From NCBI GenBank assembly GCA_013146195.2, contig CM028384.1, positions 75,240,728 to 75,304,727 on the forward strand: a stretch of 64,000 nucleotides of DNA, read 5' to 3'. The stretch is from Codonopsis lanceolata. Taxonomy: Eukaryota > Streptophyta > Magnoliopsida > Asterales > Campanulaceae. The stretch's first letter is position 1. Every line of letters begins with the position of its first letter. The notes beneath the pieces are model-generated. The model did no database searches, was not told the DNA's origin, and saw only the letters and a list, made by a program, of their open reading frames with translations. The translations under genes were made by a program, and so were the position numbers. Below are positions 55,854-64,000 of this stretch, one piece after another.

Positions 55854-56108
55854 TAGGGGTGACAATGCCTGGTACGGCACGTTAGCACGAACCAATAAGA
55901 CACGATTATAAAACGCGATTACAGAGACAAATGACACGATAAACCCAGCACGACACGACACAACACGAAACACGACACGAAAGACACGAAATTATTAATA
56001 TATTCAAATTAATATTTATTGTTGTATTTATGATCAAATAAGATAGATAATATTAAAACACGATAATGAGACACGAACACGACACGATAACACGAATTGC
56101 CACCTCTA
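55854..56108. mobile_element. hAT MITE, ACACGA-rich
   Basis: Ends TAGGGGTGACAAT and ATTGCCACCTCTA, with an interior of ACACGA motifs. It is a relative of 38038-38237 in the opposite sense. The eight-base flanks (CAAAAATT, TCCAAAAT) are similar but not identical. A poly-G/A run precedes it. Confidence 0.75.
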
Positions 56109-56109
56109 T

Positions 56110-56430
56110 CCAAAATACTCTAAAAAGAGTGTTGGTGTGTCTAAAATAGGACATCACTTTGGACGCTTTAAGCCTTAATGACCCTACATCATACAATGTT
56201 CATGTATCTCTCTCGGACTGTATTAATAATAGTACTCCGTAATACATTAACTCCCACCTTTCCTAAATAAGTGTCCTTTTCTTTTTTACAATTTTGCCCT
56301 TACTTAATCTATCTATTTTAATTATGATCACATATTTAAGGATACAATCAATTATTTTTCTTAAATGATGTTCCGAGTCTAAAGAGACGATTATTTAAAA
56401 ACAAAGAGAGTATTATGTTATAAGAGTGAA
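56110..56430. other. AT-rich stretch with Stowaway remnants
   Basis: TACTCCGTAATACATTAACTC (56233) and AAACAAAGAGAGTATT (56400) could be the ends of a decayed Stowaway. No gene is present. Confidence 0.35.
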
Positions 56431-56460
56431 CTAGTAACTCACACGTGTGATGCACGGACT
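56431..56460 (-). mobile_element. Helitron 3' terminus, minus strand
   Basis: CTAG at 56431-56434 is followed by CACACGTGTGATGCACGG, which on the minus strand forms a CCGTGCATCACACG-type hairpin just before a CTAG end. A matching 5' end to the right was not found, so the rest (to about 56970) is unassigned. Confidence 0.5.
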
Positions 56461-56972
56461 TAATATCGATATAAATTAAAAAAAATTACATATATGAAGT
56501 TTTTGTACAAATTTTAATTCAAATCTAAATAATTGAGGATAGCAAACATGTGATTGGTTAGTTGTCATACAATGCAGTATGTGATGTCAGCATCTAACAC
56601 AAACAAATGATATTACATGTTAGAGTTTGTAATATTATTATAAGTTTTAGTATTAGTGTCGTCAGATCAAATCTACTCAGATTTCTACATCATATTATCA
56701 CCAATTTAATTATCCAACGACTCTAACACTAAAGCTCGTAATAATATTACAAGCTCTAACTCGTAATATCATTTGTCTTGTATAAAAAGTTATTCTCCCA
56801 GTTTCTAAATAATTGTCATGATTTTTGTTTTTGTTTGTTCCAAAACAATTGTCATGTTTCTAAGCTTTCATTTCTAGGAAATTTTTTAACCCCTTTATCC
56901 GTACTTTTTCTTTCTACTTTAATTATTGTCACATGCGCAAGGGTTTAAGGAAAATTATATATCATACTACTA

Positions 56973-57247
56973 TCTATATTATAAAAGAGCTCATGGTCTA
57001 ACAGATGATCCTGATTGAATTGTGTTAAACATAACTGACAGTCCTGATTGATTCTTAAGTATGTGAGTTACAAATAAACCCCTTAGTTATGAGTTATATT
57101 TGAATTACCCTTCTACAATTACATATAAAACATTCAGTTGTGGGGTTTTTTTAATTGCTTTGTCAGTTATGAGTTTTGTTTATCTTGACCATTAATTGAA
57201 TGGATCTCATAGCAACACCGTGTCTATGACACATGCACGTATACTAG
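56973..57247 (+). mobile_element. Non-autonomous Helitron, 275 bp
   Basis: Starts TCTATATTATAAAAGAGCTC after an A and ends CTAG before a T. The hairpin GTGTC-TAT-GACAC lies 10-20 bases before the 3' end. It has no target duplication and no coding. The 5' end is the same as in the element at 8520-9246. Confidence 0.82.
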
Positions 57248-57433
57248 TTAATAATACAAATAAACTCCTTAGTTATGAGTTATATTTGAATTACACATTT
57301 ATAATTATATATAAAACCTTTAGTTGTGGGGTTTTTTTAATTACTCCGTCAGTTATGAGTTTTGTTTATCTCGACCATTAATTGAATGGATCTCATACTA
57401 ACACCGTGTCTATGGCACAGACACGTATACTAG
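57248..57433 (+). mobile_element. Second, tandem Helitron 3' end
   Basis: The sequence repeats the last about 180 bases of the preceding Helitron (ACAAATAAACYCCTTAGTTA to the end), including the hairpin GTGTC-TAT-GGCAC and a second CTAG at 57430-57433. It has no 5' end of its own. Confidence 0.8.
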
Positions 57434-58133
57434 TTTATAATAAAATGAATTAATATATAATTTGGTCCCTCGATTTATCCCAAACTTTAAATTTGATCTT
57501 AGGGTTTTAAAATTGATCCCTGAATTCGATTTTTTTGTCAGATTCTCAATACTACAGTTATCGTTACTTTTACCGTCCAATTTTTTCAATATGACTAAAT
57601 TATCCTTACTAACAAGTTTCTTATGGGATAACTTTTTTTAAAATTCAAAATACAAGTTATGACAATTTAAAAACTAGGTCCTTTTCAACCTTTGCAAACT
57701 CATACCATGACCCAGCTTCCTTTGAGCAGAAGGTCTCTAGATCTAGATCCGCCGGTTGTGGAAGTTGAAGATTTTCGAATACTTCTTTGAGCGAATCTCA
57801 ACTGGGTTCACGCGACAGCACGATATGATAAACACGAATATAAATACAACACGATAAGTTAATCGTGCTTAATATTAAAACTCGAAAACGATACGATAAG
57901 CAAAAAAGTATGATTTATTCAGTCAGGCTTGTTATGTTAAGCCCAATAAACATTATAAATATATAATTTTGATTTTTTAATACATATTTTGAAAATTTAT
58001 CAATATAAATAATCAAGTAGTTTAAAAGTCATAAATGTTCAAATGATAAAACTATAAAATAATCATGAAAATAGTTTGAAAGAAGTAAACAACCTCAACT
58101 AAACTTTGAAAAAATATATTTTAAAAACATATA
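57434..58133. other. Intergenic stretch with a decayed CACGA-type repeat
   Basis: 57820-57965 contains ACACGATAAG and TCGTGCTTAA motifs like those of the MITEs at 38038 and 55854, but without ends. No gene is recognised. Confidence 0.35.
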
Positions 58134-58391
58134 CTCCCTCCGTCCCTAAATTATCGTCCTCCTTTCCTTTTTCGTCAGTCCCAAAATAATTGTCCACTTT
58201 GAAACTTACCTTTTTAGAACATCATTTTTACCACTTTACCCTTACTTTTTCACCTTACTTTAATTATGAGCCACATACACATGAGCTTTAAAGGAAACTA
58301 CACATTAAACCAATATAAATAATCAAGTCAATTATTTTTTCTTAATCTGTGCACCGGGTCAAACAGGACAATAAATTAGGGATGGAGGGAG
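58134..58391. mobile_element. Stowaway MITE, full length
   Basis: Ends CTCCCTCCGTCCCTAAATTA and AATTAGGGATGGAGGGAG with TA at 58132-58133 and 58392-58393. It is very similar along its whole length to 61240-61498. Confidence 0.92.
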
Positions 58392-58581
58392 TATATTTTA
58401 GTTATCGTATCTTATCGTACTTATCAAATCAGCTCGATAACAACCTACTTTTTATTGTATCTTATTGTATTAGTCCTATAACGACCTAAACTTAATAAAC
58501 CTCAATCAAAACCCTATAATTTTATGACGTATTCTTATCGGCTAATTATGTGGTGTTTCAAATTTCTACCACTAATTAAAC

Positions 58582-58836
58582 ATGACAATAAATTTGAAAG
58601 GGAGTTGCACGAGGACTAACATGTTGCATGGAAATGCAATGAATTAAGCAAATCAATTGGCTCACATGCAATGCAAGACATGTATCATGTACCATGTACC
58701 AAGTTGCCCCCTTCTAGTCTTCTACTCTCTCTAGCATAAACTTGAGGTGCAGAACAAAGATGCGTGAGGAGATGAGACCAGTTGACATGATGGAGCCCCA
58801 GTCTGCAGTCTGCAGTGTGTGCAGAAAATAATTAAA
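58582..58836. repeat. Conserved duplicated block, copy A
   Basis: Shares with 61799-62165 the motifs GGAAATGCAATGAATTAAGC, CACATGCAATGCAAGACATG, ACCAAGTTGCCCCCTTCT, CATAAACTTGAGGTGCAGA and ACCAGTTGACATGATGGAGC. It has no long open frame. Similarity is high across the whole block while the flanks differ. Confidence 0.85.
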
Positions 58837-59154
58837 GCTCCGACTCTATAAGAAACTTCAGATTTTTAAGCTATTTTGAAAGATTTTTTTTTAAAAAAAT
58901 TATCCCAAGATAAATTTTTTTTTTTGAAAGTTTCTAAGACATTATTTTACCATTTTATCTTTATTTTTTCTTTTTACTTTAATTTTAGTCTTTTAAGCCA
59001 TATATTCATGAGCTTTAAAGGAAACCATACAATATTCTAATATTAATAATCCAATCAAACTGTATATTAAATTAACCAAAACGATAATTTCAGGACGAAT
59101 GAAGTGGTAATATTATCGAAAGGAAAGTGGTAAATGATTGATAAATCATTTACC

Positions 59155-59833
59155 CAGGGCCGGTCCTGAACTTTTGGGGGCCCAGGACGAAAAGAAAAGA
59201 AAAGGCCCCCTAAAAATATGTAAAAATACAATTTTTAGACGAATAATTTTTTTTTTTACTTTTTATCGTTCATAGTATTGAAAATGTACAACACTTATAA
59301 ATGTATAAGAAAAATAAGCATTAAAATTTTATTGAAAACTACTACTATTTTGCATCGATTTAAACAATATATGACAAAAATGATATACCCCATCAATCTT
59401 TTTTTTTAACTTCTGGATAGATATTTTCTTGATAACATGTTTGTACTAAAAATTTAAGTTAAAAAAAAAGATACAATCACTAATAAAATTAAGAACTAAA
59501 GAAACATAAGCAATAAAAATGAGTCAAATAGCAACAACAAAAAAACTGGATTTTTGCTTGAAATGTAATAATTAAGCTATGTGAGATGGATGGGCAGGAA
59601 ATTAGTTTGGCAAAGAAGAGAGTGGACCTAAAATATATAAAAGAGAAAGCTTAGCTAAGACTTGAACTAAAGACGTAGGTATTCACATTATCCAATAATT
59701 TCCATTGAGCCAAGAAGACAATCATGAATTTAAGTTACGTGGTATAAAATATATTTTTAAAACCTGGCCTACACTTCTTTAAAATTAGGCCCTGTGCGAA
59801 GGCCCATGTTGCACCTGCTCAAGGCCGGGCCTG
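59155..59833. mobile_element. hAT-type non-autonomous element, 679 bp
   Basis: Ends CAGGGCCGGTCCTGA and CAAGGCCGGGCCTG, flanked by the perfect eight-base duplication CATTTACC (59147-59154 and 59834-59841). The ends contain GGGGGCCCAGGACG and AGGCCCTGTGCGAAGGCCC. The middle is AT-rich and non-coding. Confidence 0.92.
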
Positions 59834-60144
59834 CATTTACCATGAGTTATAGTACGTATACACATCTTACTTTCTACTTTATATATATCTTTTTTTTTTC
59901 AATATACATTACAAGGTACAATATTTTAATGCAAAAAATAAATTATAATAAGTAGAAAGTGAGATGTGTATAACTCCACTAGTGGTTTAAACTACTTAGA
60001 TTGTTTTAACTATAACTCATCTTTATACATGAATAGTTTAAACTACTTACTTGTTCATTTAAATTACTCATATTTATTCACTGAGTAGTTTAAATTGCTA
60101 ATTTGATCGTTTAAATTAAGAAGAAATTTGGGTAATGCTCTTTT

Positions 60145-60370
60145 AAATAATTTTTAATCGTTTTTCATCCCTATATTTTTTTGTAATTCGAAAAAGGTAC
60201 GTCATTCATCCTGATAGACAAAATCATGCATCATGATGCATAAAATAAGGTACTAGCATGCATCGTGTTGTGCAACTGATGCATCACAATGCATAACTAT
60301 GTGCATCGTGATGCATGAAATGTCTTTTTATTTTTTAAAAAATATAAGAGCGTAAAACGGTTGAAAACTT
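60145..60370. repeat. Dispersed ATGCATC-rich element, copy 5 (short form)
   Basis: Left AATCGTTTTTCATCCCTATA and TAATTCGAAAAAGG are roughly inverted at the right end (AAATGTCTTTTTATTTT, AAGAGCGTAAAACGG). The whole middle is GATGCATCATGATGCA-type palindromes. It looks like the minimal form of the family. Confidence 0.55.
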
Positions 60371-60594
60371 TTAAACCGACCAATTTTTTAAAGCTACTTG
60401 CTAGGTCGTTTAAATTACTAATCAGGTCATTTAAACTACTAATTAAGAGCATATTAGATATTTTCACCATTCTTTCCTTTAACATTTTCACTAGGTCGTT
60501 TAAACTTATCATTAAGGGTATATTAAAAATTTTAATCTTAATAAATACCAAAAACACCCTTAAATTGTCATTTTGATTGGCTGTAGAATATGGC

Positions 60595-61043
60595 TAGAGA
60601 TGTTAATAGGGTTGAAAAGCGTATGTCCGAACCGAAACCGTTAGGTTTTTGACCGACTAGATAGAAATCGTTAGGGTTGAAATTTTAGATTGACCGTTTA
60701 AGCCGGACCGTTTAGGGATCGAAAACCGACTTTCATACGGTTTAGTATAGCTAGTAATATACAACACGCGTATAATACCGAAAACCGTTATGGTTGGACC
60801 GATTAACAACTTTAATATATTTAGTATAATATACGGGACGCGTATAATACGCTAAAATAAGCGTACAAGCCTCGAAATTAAGAAAAAATGTAAAAGTTTA
60901 ATCATTGGCTAGAAACCGCATATTTGAACCGAAACCGACAATGTCAGACCGAAATCATTAGGTTTTTTACCGGACGCGATAACCGACTAAACCGAACATA
61001 TGCTGGGCCGGAACCGTTAAGGTTGGATCGATTAACATCTCTA
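60595..61043. mobile_element. hAT MITE, 449 bp
   Basis: Ends TAGAGATGTTAAT and ATTAACATCTCTA, with the perfect eight-base duplication AATATGGC (60587-60594 and 61044-61051). The interior is rich in ACCGAAACCG and CCGTTA motifs. Confidence 0.93.
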
Positions 61044-61239
61044 AATATGGCCAACATCATTACCGTTATTGATATTTTTTTCATAATTACAAAAAACTTG
61101 AGCAAATCAATATATTTACGATACAAATGGAGGGTAAAAATGAAAGGTTATGAAAATCGTAAGTATAATTTTATACGATTAACTTTTTAAATTAAATATC
61201 TCAAAATACAATAATGATTTGAAAGTAGTAAATTTATTA

Positions 61240-61498
61240 CTCCCTCCATCCCTAAATTATCGTCCTCCTTTCCTTTTTCGTCCGTCCCAAAATAATTGTC
61301 AAGTTTGAAACTTACCTTTTCAGAACATCATTTTTACCATTTTACTCTTACTTTTTCACCCTACTTTAATTATGGGCCACATACACATGAACTTTAAAGG
61401 AAACTATACATTAAACCAAATATAAATAATCAAGTCAATTGTTTTTTCTTAAATTGTACGTCGGGTCAACTAGGAAGATTATTTAGGGACGGAGGGAG
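61240..61498. mobile_element. Stowaway MITE, full length
   Basis: Ends CTCCCTCCATCCCTAAATTA and TTTAGGGACGGAGGGAG with TA on both sides. It is a close relative of 58134-58391. Confidence 0.92.
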
Positions 61499-61535
61499 TA
61501 CTAGACTTTAATACTTCATCTGTCTTTAAGTTATA

Positions 61536-61630
61536 CTCCCTCCGTCCCTAATTTATTGTCCTGTTTGACCCGGCGCATCGTTTAAGAAAACCTATTTGAC
61601 TGAATTATTAATATTGGTTTAATGTGTAGT
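61536..61630. mobile_element. Stowaway fragment, inverted
   Basis: CTCCCTCCGTCCCTAATTTA followed by TTGTCCTGTTTGACCCGG matches the reverse complement of the right half of 58134-58391. The other end is lost. Confidence 0.7.
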
Positions 61631-61798
61631 TTCCTTTAAAATGTAAAAGTGAAAAAAAAATGTTCATGTTTTTCGACTTGGTACATGAATTTAAAAAATA
61701 ATAATTAACTTGATCATTAATATATAATATATTGTTTGTTATTAATATTAATAATCAAATCAATTATTATATTTCTTAATTTGTATGTCAAATTAAAA

Positions 61799-62011
61799 TA
61801 TGACAATAATTTTAAAAGAGAAATATTTTGTCTGATAAAAAATGAAGGGATGGGAAGGGGATGGTACGAGGAATAACAAGTTGCAGGAAATGCAATGAAT
61901 TAAGCAAGTCAATTGGTTCACATGCAATGCAAGACATGTATCATGTATCATGTACCATATACCATGTACCAAGTTGCCCCCTTCTTCTTCATTCCTTCTC
62001 TCTCTCATCTT

Positions 62012-62043
<32 letters not shown>

Positions 62044-62165
62044 GCACGCATAAACTTGAGGTGCAGAGCATAGATGCGTCAATGAAGTTTAATTAGATCA
62101 GAAAGAGAAGAGACCAGTTGACATGATGGAGCCCCGGTAGTGCAGTGTGCAGAAAGAAATTAAAA
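61799..62165. repeat. Conserved duplicated block, copy B
   Basis: Partner of 58582-58836, lengthened by a (CT)n(CA)n microsatellite (61998-62042) and a stretch at 62085-62105. Otherwise strongly similar, including GACCAGTTGACATGATGGAGC. Confidence 0.85.
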
Positions 62166-63311
62166 ATCTTGACTTAAAAATCTTACTATCATTTAATTAT
62201 AAATATCGGTGAAATATGTGATTTTTTTAAAATGTTTTTAAGCACGTGATTAGAATTAAAATAAGTAAAAAAAGTAAAGATAAATTGATAAATACGTTTT
62301 AAGGAAAAGTTTTGAAAGATAACAATTATTTTAAAATAAATAAAAATAAAAATGAAGACGATAATTTAAAAACGAATAGAATATTATAGTTTATTCGTTG
62401 ATTGCACATTTGAAAGGTTTAATAATTAATAGATATAATTAATGTTATTGAAAGTTGTTATAATTACAAAAAAATATTTTAACAAAATCAATATGTTTAT
62501 AACACAATTGAAAGGTAAAGATGGAAAATTATTAAAATTGCAAACAATTTATGAAATGAAACTCTTTAAATGAAATATTTCAAAATACAATAATGAATTT
62601 TTGAAATATCTCAAAATACGTGAGTAGTGGATTAGAACGGCGTGAGTAGTGGATTTGTTAATGTAGTTTAGTACTCCATCCGTCTCTAAGTTATAGTCTT
62701 GTTCGACCCATGAATTTTAAAAAAATATACATGAACCTTTTTAAAAAAATACTTGATTGACCTTATTATTAATATTAGTATAATACTCCCTATATTCTAA
62801 TAAAAATCTATGCTTAGAAAATCTAATTATTGTGAGGATATATTAATGTCATTTGAGTTGATAATAATTACAAAAATACTTAAACACAAGCTAGCAATGT
62901 TCTTCCAACACAAGTAAAGTGTAAAGATGAAATGTTAAAGAAATTATAAATTTTTGAAATATTGATTATTTAAGTAATATTTTGAAAATTGATTATTTAA
63001 GTGATATATTTAATATGATGAATTATTTGTCTGAAACGAATGAGGTATGTAGTTTCTTTTAATACACACGATATGTGACTCATAATTAAAATATGAATAA
63101 AAAGTTAATTGTAAAGTGATAAAAGTATTTTCATAAAAAATAAAGTTTAAAAACACCTCATTTTTTTAGGAGGATCAAAAAGAAAATTAAAACAATAATT
63201 AGGGACAGAGAGCAGTTGATATGGTATCTTTCTACAATGAAAATAATGGAGTAATACTTTTAATATATTGTAATTTTCATTTGAAAAATAGTGATATTAA
63301 TCCTAAAAGGG
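62166..63311. other. AT-rich region with Stowaway-like remnants
   Basis: Stowaway-like starts near 62670 (ACTCCATCCGTCTCTAAG) and 62787 (ACTCCCTATATTC) have no clear partners. No gene is recognised. Confidence 0.4.
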
Positions 63312-63449
63312 TAGGTATCTTAAATGACTGTCATTCGGATCTTAATTCGTATGACGGAGCCTACTATTTCACATTCAACCTACTAACACATGGTGAATCG
63401 GGTAATAATGATACGTATTTCAAAAATATCCGTAAGATCGTCTTACCTA
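63312..63449. mobile_element. Palindromic TAGGTA-type MITE, copy 3
   Basis: Starts TAGGTATCTTAAATG and ends GATCGTCTTACCTA. The middle has GGATCTTAATTCGTATGACG and AATATCCGTAAGATC. It creates a spurious open frame. Confidence 0.75.
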
Positions 63450-63586
63450 AATTTTGTCAATCAACCTTAAAAAGTGTATCGTTTGTTTTTGAAGTCGTTC
63501 TAGAAAAAAAATTCTCAATTTTAAGTTTTCCTGTTTTGAAATTATTTTTATCGTTCTATCTTTAATTTGGCTGACTTTAATTAATA

Positions 63587-63625
63587 CTAGTATATGTGTC
63601 TGTGTCTATGGCACGGCGTCAGCAT
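63587..63625 (-). mobile_element. Helitron 3' terminus, minus strand
   Basis: CTAG at 63587-63590 is followed by GTGTCTATGGCACGGC, the same hairpin type as at 8533-8549 and 57403-57415. The 5' end would lie to the right and is not seen before the window ends; 63626-64000 has no other feature I can support. Confidence 0.6.
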
Positions 63626-64000
63626 GTGCCACTTTTACATGGACATTTTCATAAAATACATATATTTATAACAATTTCAATTATTTCTTATAATCTGTGT
63701 GTCAGGTCAAACAAGAAACTCTTTTTAAAAACGGAACGAGTAATCTTTTTTTGAAACTTTTGTCTAATAGAATTAAGTTTATGTAGTTTAATTTTTTGTA
63801 GGTTTTCCCAAAATAACAAATAACGGTATTTTAAATAGAAGAAGGAGATGAAGAGAAATTTAATTATAATGATTAATTAAAACAACAACTTGAAGTCGAG
63901 GCTTGTGTTGTACATGATCTCCGCAAGACGAAATTATCCCTGCCTGTGCTCACGATTCTTCGCAATCGTCTCTAAGATGCAACGACTTTTCAATCTAAGT

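Noticed and set aside
60297..60576. Overlapping plus- and minus-strand frames rich in Lys, Phe and Leu
   Set aside because: They are AT-rich repeats of AAACTACT/TTTAAAT type with no domain features.

Overview
The window is plant nuclear DNA, most likely from a eudicot. It is AT-rich, has long (TA)n, (CTT)n, (AAT)n and (TATGAG)n tracts, GT-AG introns, and typical plant transposable elements: Tat-lineage Ty3/gypsy, Sirevirus-like Ty1/copia, hAT, PIF/Harbinger, Stowaway and Helitron. There are no bacterial operons, CRISPR arrays or rRNA genes, and I recognise no tRNA gene. All alignments were made by eye.

Only one gene looks intact: a group-2 LEA (WHy-domain) protein of the Arabidopsis At2g44060/LEA26 type. 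Its coding exon starts at 35433 behind a roughly 3.8 kb 5'-UTR intron. Its last codon and stop lie in a downstream exon at 36906. A 1.27 kb PIF/Harbinger-type element ends just upstream of its 5' UTR.

Layout. 1-1950: part of a long LTR inserted in a hAT transposase gene, then the hAT 3' end. 2.2-5.9 kb: tandem duplications around a decayed RPA70-like gene on the minus strand. 6.2-7.0 kb: microsatellites and a dispersed ATGCATC-rich repeat. 7199-8354: a solo LTR of the same family as the Tat element at 20-27 kb. 8520-9246: a minus-strand Helitron. 9311-16074: a complete non-coding LTR element (LARD-like) with paired LTRs, a tRNA-Asp-like primer site, a 19-bp minisatellite and a nested Sirevirus-like solo LTR. 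17.3-27.0 kb: a minus-strand Tat-lineage Ty3/gypsy element (LTR, tRNA-Arg-like primer site, gag, RT, RNase H, integrase), followed by a plus-strand plant-mobile-domain (PMD) gene with its own TATA box, which is interrupted by a hAT MITE. 27.0-29.9 kb: a Sirevirus-like LTR fragment and a decayed Ty1/copia pol. 30.2-37.3 kb: the Harbinger element and the LEA gene. 38-40.5 kb: MITEs. 40507-46257: a 5.75 kb hAT element with a wrecked transposase and a nested solo LTR. 46497-51040: a 4.5 kb solo LTR with a perfect target duplication. 51.1-51.7 kb: a proline-rich, PERK-like gene fragment. 52-64 kb: minisatellites and many small elements (hAT MITEs with 8-bp target duplications, Stowaways, Helitron ends, a possible SINE head), plus a 250-300 bp block duplicated 3.2 kb apart.

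The genes here do not form a pathway. The window is mainly a record of nested transposition around one conserved stress-protein gene. The most unusual object is the antisense, separately promoted PMD gene carried by the Tat element.
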